A stretch of 64,000 bases of DNA from positions 4,959,821 to 5,023,820 of the forward strand of contig CM067081.1 of assembly GCA_034008185.1 (NCBI GenBank), given 5' to 3'. Each line of letters starts with the position of its first letter. Position 1 is the stretch's first letter. Both the position numbers and the translations under genes were made by a program. Positions 1 to 12,000 of this stretch are shown piece by piece. The notes under the pieces are model-generated. The model was not told the origin of the DNA, did no database searches, and was given only the letters and a program-made list of their open reading frames with translations. This DNA comes from Gorsachius magnificus. Taxonomy: Eukaryota > Chordata > Aves > Pelecaniformes > Ardeidae.

Positions 1-296
1 TTTTAAGAAAAAGTTAGGATTACTAATGGAAAAGCCAAGGAACAGCCATGGTGACATTAATATAATCAAATGATTATGTCAGTGTTAGCCACTTACAGAC
101 TAGCCCTCTAGTCTCAGCCAGTTCTCTAGGCTCCTACAGGTGATGGAGACACCCAAACATTATTAGATGCTTTTATAAAATGACATGAACCACCTCGATT
201 TGTGCTTTTTGATTACATAAATTACTTCCAACCCATAAACTTGGTGTTTATGAGATTTTACTTGGACAAGGGGATAAACTAGCTTCTTGTGGATGG
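1..296. other. Unassigned non-coding sequence
   Basis: AT-rich sequence with no recognised repeat, RNA gene or exon. Stop codons are frequent in every frame, apart from a short minus-strand frame that I treat as chance. Confidence 0.5.
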
Positions 297-320
297 ATGG
301 CTGAAATGTTTTTTCAGCAG

Positions 321-665
321 GGATGTGAGGGAGGTGGGTTAGCAAACCTGGCAAACCTGGGCATCGCAAACCTGAAGCCATCAGAAGGACAGGAGCGCCT
401 GCAGGGGAAAGTGGCACTGTGGCTGGCATTACTGGCAGACTGGAAGGCTTACTGGCATTACTGGCAGACTGGAAGGCTTACAGGGAACAAGGTAAAGGAT
501 AAGAGTCTAAGCAATACTTCGGGGCTTGAAAAGGAAGCAATGGAAAGCCAGTGGAAAGAGTTAATGAAGAGCCACAAAGCTCTGAGCAGGCAAAAGGGAA
601 TTCTCCATGGGCTGAGGAGTCCAAACAAAAGAAGGCTAGAAGAAATAGAAAAGGAAAAGAGGGAG
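321..665 (+). other. Possible exon inside an open frame, unknown product
   Basis: An uninterrupted frame runs from an ATG at 297 to a stop at 728 (143 codons). Inside it, a polypyrimidine tract and TTTTTTCAG/CAG (AGs ending at 317 and 320) look like a splice acceptor. AG|GTGAGT at 664-671 is a perfect donor. The enclosed 345 bases are divisible by three. The predicted peptide is lysine- and glutamate-rich near its C-terminus (EIEKEKREV) and belongs to no family I recognise. Against a coding role, a perfect 29-bp tandem duplication lies in the middle and is read in two different frames, which conserved coding sequence rarely tolerates. A non-coding RNA exon or a chance frame is equally likely. 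Confidence 0.2.
424..481. repeat. Perfect 29-bp tandem duplication (2 copies)
   Basis: Two identical 29-base units, 424-452 and 453-481, each beginning TGGCATTACTGGCAG. The exact identity implies a recent slippage or replication duplication. Just upstream (about 343-375) the short unit CAAACCTG recurs three times. Confidence 0.9.
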
Positions 666-728
666 GTGAGTAAAGCAAAGCAGCACAGACTGGAACCCCC
701 AGATGCTGTATTTAGTTGCAGGCACTGA

Positions 729-2514
729 AGAGTGCATGAAAGCTGTGCACGTGTAACCGCAGGCAACCATCAGCTCTAACATCTGCATTGCCAGATTCCC
801 ACACTTTTGGAAGATAAATAACTTATTTTGAAGGCAACACTTCAAATAAGAGTATAGATACTGCTGTAAATCACGGTCTTATTCCTCAGCTGTATTTCAT
901 CAACTTTACCTTATATACCATCCTTCTATCATATGCCAGACACAATGTTCCTCTGTCCTATTACCTGCTAACAACGACTCCTAAACTCAATATTTCATAG
1001 TCCTCTAATTCTGCTGTCTCTTAACCCACCTATAAATGTCCAGTTCTGCAGGATAGTGGTAATATTTCTATAATTGTCCCCAGCAGCTCTCAATGCCAAT
1101 GCAAGACTGAATAGAGTGAAAAAGCCGGGCTGTATAGTGCATCTTAAGCAGGCTTTCTATGCTCTGTAGCCATCAAACTAAATCACCGTTCTTAGTTCAT
1201 GTTTTTGCTGTAGGTAACTCTCTTAATGCTTCAAGAATAACTAGAACAAGAAGAGTGCCATCAAAACATTTTTTGTGAGTGCCTGTCCAGTTTGCTTTTG
1301 AGTAAGGAAATAATATTTATTATATTTACTAGAGTTCGGTGGCACAAGATGACAAACTCATGTACAACCCAAGTTTGATTACATGACTGAGCCTCTCACG
1401 GACTGGGTCTCCTCTACTGAAACACAGGACAAGACAGCTTCTGTTGAAATTTCTGAGAAACTGGGGTGTTGATCAGCTCTGAAAATCAGGCTCCTCTGTG
1501 TCGAAAAATCTTGATGGGGCAGGACTTGGGTTCAGTACAAACAGAAAAAAAAGGATATGAAACTTGTTTATCAGGCATTTTTAATAGCACTTCTTGACCT
1601 GAAATGTCATTTTCATACTCCTCATTCACTGCTTACTCCATTATCTACATAGTAAATATAGATAAGCAATCCTGAAATGTGTTCTAGCTGGTCTTAAATG
1701 TAGCCTTCCTTTTTCCATACTGATTTCAAAACTGCAAGACTTGCATGAGCTCTGCTTGAATTTTAGAAAACTTCGGTCCTTTGAGCAATCCCTCTTCTTA
1801 CCATGTAAATCCATTATAGTATTTGGACTAATCCTTTTGTCAAAAGGATTCCTGGGAATACCAAGAGGCAGCTATTTTTACTGTGTTCTTTTTCTCGACA
1901 GTGTCTGAAAACTGGATGTGTGGCTATTAAGAAAGTAAAATTCACTCAGAGAGAGAGCTCCAAATAAAGAATAATCTCCCACATAATCATTTCTGCAAGT
2001 ATGCAGGAGTAGGTCTAAGGTTCAGTAGGTGTCCTAGAGCTTACAACCATGCCTCTTTGTTTCCCTTGCTTGAATAAACATTTGATAAAGGAAAGATGAA
2101 GAGAAATGTTAATCCTGAATTTGTATCTCAAGACATGCAAGGGTGAAAGAGAGAGAGAGATCTGGCTAGATTTTCTTACAAGGTTATAAGAAAAATAACT
2201 CCAAAGATACTAATCAGGGGAATTACCTCTCCTCTTATCTAAACAGCTACTTTAATGTAAAGTGAAAAAATAATTGGCCTTCCAGGAAGACTTATGTTTG
2301 CATAAAAAGGGAGATGTACAGACCTACACCTCAGAAAAAAAAACACCACCAAAGAATGGGGACAGCTTCAGAAATACAGAGTTTGGGGACAAATCATGGA
2401 AGAGGCTGAATGGCTCCAGAGGTTCCTCCAGCAATCTACCAGTCAAAAAAGGTCTAAACATAAAACAGGGCAGCTAAGTCCCCATCTCACCACGGACTGT
2501 CACTATCCTTGTAG
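729..2514. other. Unassigned non-coding sequence
   Basis: AT-rich sequence with no gene, RNA or repeat that I recognise. There is a short GA run near 2150. The small open frames are all below what chance produces. Confidence 0.5.
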
Positions 2515-2655
2515 TCCAAAGCAAGCTATTTAGCCTATATAAATCTCTCCATCTGTGCAATAGGTTAATAATATTTACCTACGCACGTCTTCAGTATTAA
2601 AACATTGTTATTTTTAAAGTACTTTGAAGATGAATCATGCTATGTGACTGCTAAA
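2515..2655 (+). mobile_element. MIR-like SINE remnant
   Basis: The order of motifs follows the MIR consensus: a CAAGC-TATTTAGCC segment (consensus caagtcacttaacc), then CTCCATCTGTGCAATAGG with AATAATATTTACCTAC, then TTAAAACATTGTT and AAAGTACTTTGAAGATGAA-TGCTATGTG. This matches the core plus the 3' tail. It is heavily diverged, as expected for a repeat that predates birds. It was identified by eye, so the boundaries are approximate. Confidence 0.65.
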
Positions 2656-3300
2656 TATTTTTTTAAAAATTAAAACTGAAATTATGATTGCTTAATATAG
2701 TTACTGCAATTTCAAGTCTGAATGTTCTGTATTTATTGTTTGCATTGCACTGACGTATATTAAATTAACAAGATTATACTCTATGATTGCTCTCCCCTTG
2801 AGACCCTTAGGAAATGAGGCTGTCCTAGGGAGCACAGTGTTTAAATAAATACTATTTTATGTATTAGTATATAAGCATGGACTGTCATTTATCTGCATCT
2901 TCACATGTGTTTCTAATGTTATCTAACTCCACATTATATTTAAAGGAAACTTCATTGCTTTGAACATTAAAAACAAAATAGTACAAAGTACGTAAAAATG
3001 GACTGCAGGAAGCAATCCTGCCATGGCAGCTGAAGGGACCAATTATTCTATTTTTTTTTTTTTTTTTCCGCAACGTCTATTCTCTGCTGTACCATTCCTA
3101 CCTTATATGCAAATAATACACAGCAGGGAAAACAATGTTTTTGCTTAGTTCTGCATCCACAAAAGCATTTCCTATGCTTTCCATATCACTGAAAGAAGCA
3201 CATGTTGGGTACCCATCACTGAGCACAGCTTTAACCAATATGATCTCCCATTCCGCACACCCACTGGGCACATCGCCCCTGTTCTGTATCACCAGCATTT
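2656..3300. other. Unassigned non-coding sequence with a T17 run
   Basis: AT-rich DNA with a 17-base T run at 3051-3067. No exon or repeat family was recognised. Confidence 0.5.
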
Positions 3301-3398
3301 TCATAGAATCATAGAATCGTTTAGGTTGGAAAAGACCTTTAAGATCATCAAGTCCAACTGTTAACCTAACACTGCTATCTCACCACTAAACCATGTCC
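3301..3398 (-). mobile_element. CR1 LINE 3' end, truncated
   Basis: On the plus strand this starts TCATAGAATCATAGAATC, the reverse complement of the CR1 3' octamer repeat. It continues through TTGGAAAAGACCTTTAAGATC, TCCAACTG and CCACTAAACCATGTCCCTAA. Similarity is lost near 3398, so only about 100 bases of the 3' untranslated end remain. This is typical 5' truncation of avian CR1. It carries no coding sequence. Confidence 0.93.
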
Positions 3399-4040
3399 CT
3401 AACCCGGGACCTCTCACGCCTCATAGCCATAGTTTTATCCACACATGTTTCAAAAGATACCGAGTCCAGGAGCAATGCCTGCGCACGTGCAGCCACCCTG
3501 TTTTCTAGGCTAGAAGATTTACTTGCACCAATGCTGGTTGTTCCTCGACACCCAGCCTCATTGCTCAGGAAAGTTTCAGTTCCAAATACAGACGTAACCA
3601 GACTGGAACTAGTGGAGAGTGCTGCACGAACATACTGATGGCAGCTGTGGCTCTCTGAATACAGACAACACAATTTAGGCACAGCCAGAATGAAGTTAAA
3701 TACGGTTGGAGTCAAATGCTCAATTTCCTAGCTTAAACAACACTGTTACCACATCCCTGAAATTGCCAGTGTGGAATCATTATTCAAAGTGTCGGTGGTT
3801 TCCATACACCTTCTGGGGCATGTTCCACAGCTTTTTACTCTTGTTGAATAGAATTTACTTACCCATATACTCCCAAATGAGTATCACATACGCTCTACTC
3901 AAAGCAAAGGTTAGAGGAGCTGGTCCTCAGTATATAAATACAGAAGCCTCGCACCTCCACTCTTCTGTGAACTTGCTCTTGTTTTAGAAGCTTTTAAGGC
4001 TGCAAATAAATCTAGACCACCCCGACATGGCTCACACTGC
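3399..4040. other. Unassigned sequence beside CR1
   Basis: This holds overlapping small open frames (up to about 109 codons on the minus strand and 93 on the plus strand) with no family signature. I see no continuation of CR1 and nothing else that I can name. Confidence 0.45.
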
Positions 4041-4470
4041 ACAAGCCATTCATCTAGAATAAATTCAGCTGTCATTTAAAGTTGAACTAGATCGGACAAA
4101 GAAGCGGCAATCAAGCCATTTCCATGGGAGGCAGGTAATTACAGAATCTGTTAAATTATAGTGATTAGACGCTGCTAAGAAGAAGCCCCAAGAAATCTCA
4201 AGCAACTTTTGAAGGGGGAAAAAAGTTTAATTAAACAGCTGCAGGCCTCTTGCAATTGATTTGATTTTTCGGTCCCCCTCCTCCCCTCCCCGTATAAAAA
4301 GCAAGCAGGTTAACAAGAGACAAAAGGCAGATAAGGGAGTGTAAGTGGATCAAGGGGAGCCTTGGGAAATCCTCAAACAATAGGTCTGAATGTGGCATTA
4401 AATGGTTCATTTGGTGGTAAGTGATTAAATGGGAGAGGACTTTCTTTATCATGGAAATTGGTCCTCTATA
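4041..4470. promoter_or_regulatory. Candidate enhancer, homeodomain-motif rich
   Basis: Dense homeodomain-type cores lie together: TAATTA at 4136-4141, the palindrome TTTAATTAAA at 4226-4235 followed at once by the E-box CAGCTG (4236-4241), and GTGATTA twice, near 4160 and 4422. There is no repeat signature and no open frame of note. Motif density alone is weak evidence in AT-rich DNA, so this is a candidate only. Confidence 0.25.
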
Positions 4471-4919
4471 CTGTTGGACCTATGCTAATGATCTGAAACT
4501 CGGAGAAAAGGGGTTTAATGGTTTATAATACACTACTTCATGTTGGACTAGGAGGAACATTTGCATGAATACAGTCATGCAAGGAATCTGAACAGCAATA
4601 GATTTTTGTTTGGCAGGAATTATTCTCATTGGTGTCAAAAGTTCACAACCTAGAAAACGCTAGCTGGCTACACATCACCTTAGAGCAAAATGTGCCATTT
4701 TTAGTCACAACACTGAGAAAACAAAGGCCCTTCATGGGATCCTATTTTCCTGAGAAGTCTCCATTTCCAAGTCTAATTAAAATTAGCCTGGCGATGGGAA
4801 AAACTATATTGCAATCATTGGGGGAATTGCAAACCTGTATTTAAACCGTTTAAATCCTTTAGAGCCCTAATTTATATTTTACAATGTAAGCTATGTCAAC
4901 AGTGATATTCCTTCCAAGA
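4471..4919. other. Unassigned non-coding sequence
   Basis: AT-rich, with no recognised feature. One 71-codon plus-strand frame (4629-4844) is chance-sized. Confidence 0.45.
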
Positions 4920-5075
4920 AGGACGGCCCACTTGCTCAGCACATCAGCCATCAGTTTTAGAGCGATCGGAGGTCCTGTTTCCAAATTAATTTACTAATGC
5001 CCTTGCCACTATGAGTAACTTTAATTTAAGCTCTCACCACCGTACTTCAAATGACTTGATATATTAATGCAAAAT
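4920..5075. promoter_or_regulatory. Candidate conserved regulatory block
   Basis: A repeat-free stretch with CAAATTAATTTACTAATG near 4982-4999 and ATATTAATGCAAAAT near 5059-5073. These combine homeodomain cores with an octamer-like ATGCAAA. This is inference from motif content only. Confidence 0.2.
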
Positions 5076-5599
5076 CTGTGAAGGAGGGCTGAAATGCCTT
5101 TAAGATCTTGCTGATGCAATACCAAAAATACTTGAAACTCTCAAGTGGAGAAAAGGCAATTTCATATCGTTGTGTGACCAGAACCTTGGATGGAACCAAA
5201 AATAGCAACACATTCAAACCCTTAAAAAGCCGGAAAGCATCATTAAAAGGTCATCCCTTTCTGCCTCGGCTTCCTAGATGCCAGTGGAAGAATAACAAAT
5301 GGTTATGGTTTCATTTTACAGAGTAGCAAGAAGGATTTGAGGATCCGCAGGGCCTCATCTGCCGTTTCTTAAGCAAACATCTAATATAATTTTAAATTTC
5401 ACTTCATCATTGTGATAGCTTCAAGCAAGCCTCTCCTGTGGGCTAACCTTCCCTCTCAATGGCATACAGGCGGTGTTACAGAACTCACAGAAACAGCTCC
5501 CTCTAAATTATCAGCTCCCCTATGGCTGTGATTTGTGACACAAGGTACACTTGTAGGGACGTAGCTCCTCATTCTTTTTCATTTGCTTTTAGGCAGCGC
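5076..5599. other. Unassigned non-coding sequence
   Basis: No recognised repeat or exon. A stretch near 5308-5340 (CATTTTACAGAG) faintly recalls inverted MIR but is too short to call. Confidence 0.4.
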
Positions 5600-5760
5600 T
5601 TTGTAGTTTGTGTGTACCAAGTGCTGAAGCTAGTTATTGTCACAGTGGTAAATTAAAAGGTTTAATGAGGTGCAGGGCTGAGTTTAGAACAATATTGAGG
5701 TGTGTGAAAGTGCAACAGATAAATGATGAGGTCAATACCTTCGAAAGCATTGGAGATGTA
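5600..5760. promoter_or_regulatory. Candidate regulatory block with SOX/T-box-like motifs
   Basis: It contains TTATTGT near 5634, AACAATATTG at 5688-5697 (SOX-type core) and AGGTGTGTGAAAGTG from about 5698 (T-box-like). It has no repeat signature. The call rests on motif clustering only. Confidence 0.2.
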
Positions 5761-8700
5761 TTTTCTAGAAAGCCTTAGGCCCAAGTTAGGCTTCATTTTC
5801 AAAAGTGGTCCATGCATTTTAGAGTCTAAGTGTTCCCAAAAGTTACTGTGACTTAGGCTCGTACATCACTCAGGCACTTCTGAAAAGCATACCTTTAATA
5901 AAATGTACAAAAGTGTCTGTACCAGCGAGGTACTTCTAAGTGTCAGGAGAGTGAGGCTGCTTGCCTGCAAGGCACTTTTTATAAATCCCCTGGGAATCTT
6001 TCTGCATTTTTATGCGTGTAAATAAATCTCACCTCGTCCTCTAGTGTCCTTTAAAAGGAACAGGGCAACTCATGCAAGGCCACTGTGTAAGTATCGATAA
6101 ATCCCTGATAATCAAATCTCCCAGAGATTACTGATATGAGCTTGCTGCTAAGGCTGGAGCAATGCCAGCTCGGATGCTGCCTACCAGCCTCAACAGCCCA
6201 GTTCAACCTACACGTGTGTTAAAGCACAGGACACAGACATCTGGAAGGTGATCTGCACTGATGAGAAGAGCTCTGCTAACACAGACACACCTGGCCAGCC
6301 TGATGGCTCTCGCCACTGCAGCGAGCATATTCCTCTTGATGTCCCATGAATGCACAGTGATCAGGGCCATACACACTAACTGTCGCTCTTGGTGTCCAAG
6401 ATGTCTTAAGATGTACCTTCCTGAGCACTGAGCTGGAGAAGGAAAGGCATGGTGAGGACAGCATTTCCCTGGTACTGGCATCCCCACCATGAAAAAAAAT
6501 CCCTGTGCCACTTGGTCTTCCTGAGATTTCCATTCCTTTACAGTCAGAATGAACTGGCCAGAAACCTTCTCCCTCCTTAACTCAGACCGTAGCTGATGGC
6601 AGCTGTTTGAACATAGGACTTTTGCCTCGACACTGAATCTTACTAAAGAGGAAAGAATAAAGTTCTGAACACTGAAAATGAAATGTTAAGAGTCAACAAA
6701 CCAGGAAAATTCTTTGCTTACCACTTGCCAACTACATACCAGCAGGTCGTTCTCGCGATTTCTTCAGCAAATGAAAATTTACAGTCTCTGCATAGTCTAG
6801 AGAGGACTGAGTAAAGGAGGGGGAAAAACCTCACAGATGCCCCATCAGTTCTCCCTTAAAAGAAAAAGTACCCAGCTAAGGCCTAGTTGGCCCCTGGGTC
6901 TTTTTCTGGGTTATCTGACACCTAAGTATGTGTCTTCAAGCAGCAAATGTGGAGGTCGAAAAAACTCCCCTGAGAAGAGTCGAAGTCTAAAATTGCAGCG
7001 CGATGTGTGCTCAAAACTGACAAGCGAAGTCCCAGCCTCCTCTCCGTTTCCCTGGTACTCACTTAAAACAGATAACGTAAGTGAATGTGCTGGGCAAAGC
7101 CAGCGTTGGCTGTGCCCAGAAAGCACCGTTCAGTCATCAGAGGTTCCCCTTTGCTTGCAGAGACACAGTAGGGAGAGAGAAGGAGAAAATTACAGGGGCA
7201 GACAAATGGTTATTGAAAATAATCATCATGGTTTTTTACGGAATAGATGGTGCTGGCTCCACTTCTGGGGGCGGAGGGGGAAGGGTCTCTAAATTAAATT
7301 CACATGATCCACTCCTGTTCATTCACATGGTGATATAAGCTGCCCACCGGCAGAAAGCAGGGCATTTGCAAATTAAAGGGAGAAAAACTTGCCATCTCAG
7401 TACAAATACAAAGTTGCTGATGAAGCCTGTTTGTGGTAAAGATAAATAAATAATAAAGTAGATAACATGGTAGGGCAGGACTTCAACTAAACCGTTGTGG
7501 AATTTTACCTCTGGTTCTATTGGAGTTACGAGTGCTTTAACAACATGGCTGGGAGATATTGTCCCACACAACAGAGAATGAAAACAGCATGTAATGAATA
7601 ACTTCTTAATTACATGGTCTATCAGATGCAACATTCTCTCCAGCAGCAAAATGTCCATTGACTTTTACCAGGTATGGCTGCATAGAGACAAAATCATAGC
7701 AATAGCTGCCTTAACTCACTGGGAAATGTCTTCCCTCTTTGATTACCCAAACTTTGGGCCTTGTCCCTTCTTAATGAAGACAACAGGAATTTCGATGTAA
7801 ACTTGAGTAGACCAGACTCTCCAAAACAGCAAGCACTGGACAGATTTTGATGTAGTCAGATACAGATCTCCGACAAGGGCAGGTCTCATGGGCAGGTGTC
7901 CTGGGATGAGTTCAGCCTTAGGAGCACTACCCAAATCCGCCCAATTTCCAAGCAACAAAGTTCAGACCCTTCATGCCTCAAAAGCTATGAAATAAAGCAA
8001 AAAAATGTACAAAACAGGAGCTAAGTCTAAATGCTGAATGCTATTTTCCACATAATGTTGGTAGGCTATAGGTTACCCCTTTAACTGTGAGAGGAAGCAT
8101 TTGGGGCATCGCACCTATAAAGACAAATACCCCAAACACAGGCAGTGTGCTGATAAGTGGGAGCCTGTTACAGAGAATTCGTGATTCACTAACTCAGGCT
8201 CCATATGACCGCTGCAGAATACGCACTACAATCTGATCTCAGTGTTTGTCACTTGTCAAAAAATTGAGAACAAAGAGCCAATTAGCTGTGGTTTGTTTTC
8301 TTTTATTTTGCTGGAAATAAAAGCTGAGCTATGATACAAAAAGAATTCCTGGTGTGTGTATGAGGCAGGGAGAGGGAAAAAAAAAAAATAAACAAACATT
8401 TTTACAAAAACTCAAATCATTGGACTTGCAAAACAAGGACAGCTGGGATGCATAATCAAGAGCATTAGATAGATTTTATTTTATACAACAGAAACTTTCC
8501 TACTCTGGCATTTGCTCGCTTAATATACAGTACAACCACTAACTTCTACTGAAACTCTGCAAGGATTTTAAAGGTAGCCTAGCTGCAGTAAGTGAGAAAG
8601 ATCTTCCAGGCTGTGTGAAAAGCAGGGATGGCATACAGGGGCCAGGTGCTTTTCAACCATTAAGATAACGCTGCTTTGCATTTGGTTGGAGAAGATGATC

Positions 8701-8968
8701 TTGTTTCATGACAATTTAATTAACTGCCCTTCCCCACCCTGTTCTGCAGCAGGTAGAGACCCTGGAGATACATCCCTAGCGTTCCGGTGCCTCTGCAGTG
8801 AAACGCATCCCAGCTGCCCAAGACCATGAAACAGCTCTGCATAGATTCGTAGGTCTTAAGATAAAAAAGGAGCACCTCATTTTTTAGTCTCATCTCCTGG
8901 GTAACCCAGTCCACTATGTTTCACTCCACTGAACAGAAACCAAAAGTTTTAAATACAAATTGGTTACC
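5761..8968. other. Unassigned non-coding sequence
   Basis: Mostly AT-rich, with an A12 run at 8377-8388. The longest frame is 151 codons on the plus strand (6837-7292). It has no recognisable domain and unremarkable composition. I see no repeat family, RNA gene or supported exon. Confidence 0.45.
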
Positions 8969-9009
8969 AAAAAAAAAAAAAAAGTAAAAAAAAAAAAAGT
9001 AAAAAAAAA
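8969..9009. repeat. A-rich simple repeat, (A)n-GT three times
   Basis: A15, GT, A13, GT, A9 in succession. It could be a decayed poly(A), but no retrocopy is recognisable in front of it. Confidence 0.9.
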
Positions 9010-12000
9010 GACTACACAACTTCAACCAATTGCAAAGACAGGGAAAATCTGGAGGCATGGAATAGAATTACTGAAATCAGAATGTAACTAGGACAGAGGA
9101 GTCGATACCCATGTATTACAAAAATGACAAGAGATCTTTAAGGAACCACAAAGAAGTGGTCAAGATTTTGGTTTCACGTCTCAGTCAAAGAGAACGTCGG
9201 GTACTGTCCCAGAGTCTTGGCTCAGCACTGACTGGTAGCGAAAACAGATAGTTCAGGAAGTACCAGCAACAATTCAAGCAAGATCGGCCGGCATTCCTGG
9301 GAGGTTTCCCATTCAAAGATGGATCCAGTCCAACATCTGATAGCATCAAAGCAGATAACACACAACTAGTTTATTAGGACAATCTGATGTAACTCAAACA
9401 ATATATAACCAGTGCTGCTTATGGTAGAGGAGGTAGCATGCAATGTACACACAGAAAATCAATTAGCAAATTAACTTTCATCCCAATCTGGAATCTGTCA
9501 ATAAAAAGAAATATATTTTGATATTAATATCTTGTTTTATTTTGTGTAAGGAATTGGCCAGTAACTCCTTCTATAACAATATGACTTTTCCCACTCCTAC
9601 TGATAGTGATGGGACTATTTTATGATGGACAATTGCAGTCAGTCTTTTCATTCCTTTTTTAGGCTCTCTATTGAATGAGGAAAACCTGCTGCTTTTCCTA
9701 CTAACACAACTCTCTGTCTTTCAGCGTGCTGTTCATGAACTACTGAAGCTTATTATGTTTAAATAATAAAATAATGCAAACCGTGAGAGTGATTCTGTAC
9801 AAACACAGATTAAAGTTCTTTACCTAGAGCCGTGCTTAGGTCACTCCTAAGAGAGGCTGAAGGGAACAGCCTGTGTGCATAGGGGAAAAACACACTTTGT
9901 GGCTAAGGATAACTGCCTTTCACGCTGCTGCCTTTTAAGCAGCAATGGGAATCAAGCAATGCTGATTTCTAAGAAAAAAAAATATCCAAATTTGCTTTTG
10001 AGCGCAAACAGAGATAATTAAAGTACTTGCTCTAACAGGAAGCTGCATTAGAAAACAACTTTGCACTTTTGAGGTAGCACACTGTGTTTCTTGTTATGCC
10101 AATTTATTTTAATTAATTGGAAAAACATTTGTTTGAGGTATTAGCAATGCTAGTGCTTAGCCTGTCATTTTGCCTCCGCTCTAAATGCCCAGAATGGCAA
10201 TTCTAAAGCAGAGCACAACTGGTGCAAGGAGGAATCTCTCCTTCTGGCACATCACTAAAAAGGAGCAGCATAAATTCAATGGCCCAAATCTTTGGCCTTC
10301 CACTCACCTGGAGTAGAGCTGAGCTATGCTTCAGAACGTGATGGAGTTCATCACTGCACAGAAGTATGATTTAACCCTTAATGGAGGGTGAAACAGTGCT
10401 CATGGCATTGTAGAAGCAAGTTCATGCTTTCCAGGGAGGCAGGCCATGCAGCTGACAAACCATACCACCTCCCAACAGGCAACCTGTGACTAGCATTTAA
10501 CCTTGGAATGTCACCTATGGTGGTAGGTGGCCCAAAGTCCCACTGGGAGACAGAAGGAAAGTTGACAGTATGACCAGTCTGGAAGGACCAAACAAGTTAG
10601 ACTGCACCCAGGTGACAGTCCTGGAATACAGAGGGAAGATAAAGATCTTTCAAAGTATTTAAAGACAAAAAGGAACCAGAGGATGGCTTATTCTCCCTTC
10701 TTGCTTCCCTACTCCATCTCCCATTTCTGAAATCACCACTAAGTTTGCATATGCATATGCATAATCAGCTGCTTCTCTCCTACAGTATCTGATAAAAGGA
10801 AAATACCATCTTCCATGTTCCTCTCTGCATGCTTCATTCAAATAATGATCAATAATTCAACTACTAAATGATAAATAAATCAACTAATTGACTTGCCCTC
10901 ACCAGTGGTTGTCCCTTACCTTGTTTACATAACGCCAAAGAGCTGGGCAAAAAGAGGTGCGCCCCCAAAAAACATGTGTTTGACATGACTTCTTAAAAAT
11001 TTCTATTTCTGCAGTTTAAAAATGTAATTAAATTTTAATATGTCCATATTTTCCATTATTAAACTTATTATTAAAGTGTATTTTAATAACATATTTTGGA
11101 TTTTCTTTATTCCTCTTCAGTTTGAATGTCTAGCTGAGTCTCATGTTTAAACCTGTTTTCCACAATAAAGAGCACTAGAAACTTTATTTTACTATTTTAG
11201 TTGGAATGAAGTTGTTAGGTAAAAAAGGGGAAAAAAAAAATGGATTTGCCCTGACAATGCAGAAAAAAATTGCTACTAATATCACCAGTAATATCACCTA
11301 ACTGGAACCATTTGTCACTAACAAGCTGGGGAAAAAAAAAGCAGTTTTGACAGTTGCATAGCAACCAGGAAAAAGGCAAGGTGGACATTCCCTGAGGATG
11401 AGTGTGGCACAAACAGGGGGCAGACAGTAACTTGGCTCCAGCTGCGGTTGTTGGGTGGTGCCAGCCTGACCTTAGAGCAGCTACAATCCAGCAGGCAGCG
11501 ATTCCCGCGGCGCGACTCTGCCAGTGCCTCTTGCATGGGATCGGGCCAGCTATTAGCATCTAAACGGTACGAAAGCTCTCAGAATAAATAAGCAAGAAGA
11601 CTAAGTCAAACAGCCTGTGTGAAATGGCAGCATTGAGCAAGGAAGTTATCCAGCCAAGGCAATTTCAGCACTTGAATGGCTTTGCGGTACATGTAAGGAG
11701 CTGCTGTATGCAGAGGTGATCCATCCCAAACTCATGATGGGACAGACCACAGAATCATCAGGGGAAAAGCCAGCCTTTCCATAAACTACTTTAAAAAAGA
11801 CCTGAGAATACCTGAGCTTGCATATTTTGTTCACCTTAAACTCCTGCTAAAGTCATTGAGATCAATCCTAAATCATATTCAACTGCTGATTTACTCAGAA
11901 AAGTATTCTGTTAACACATGAAAACCTATGAGTTGTAACCTCCGCAACTATCACGTGTGGCTGTAATAGTGCCTACACTGTCCAGTGGTTTTTAGCACAT

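Noticed and set aside
5308..5345. Inverted MIR core at CATTTTACAGAG
   Set aside because: Match too short and no second block in order on either side.
6837..7292. 151-codon plus-strand frame as a gene
   Set aside because: Mixed composition without domain or motif, no splice context, and several overlapping frames in the same interval.
8969..9009. A-rich tract as a retroposon tail
   Set aside because: Nothing in front of it resembles a SINE, LINE or mRNA copy. Called a simple repeat instead.
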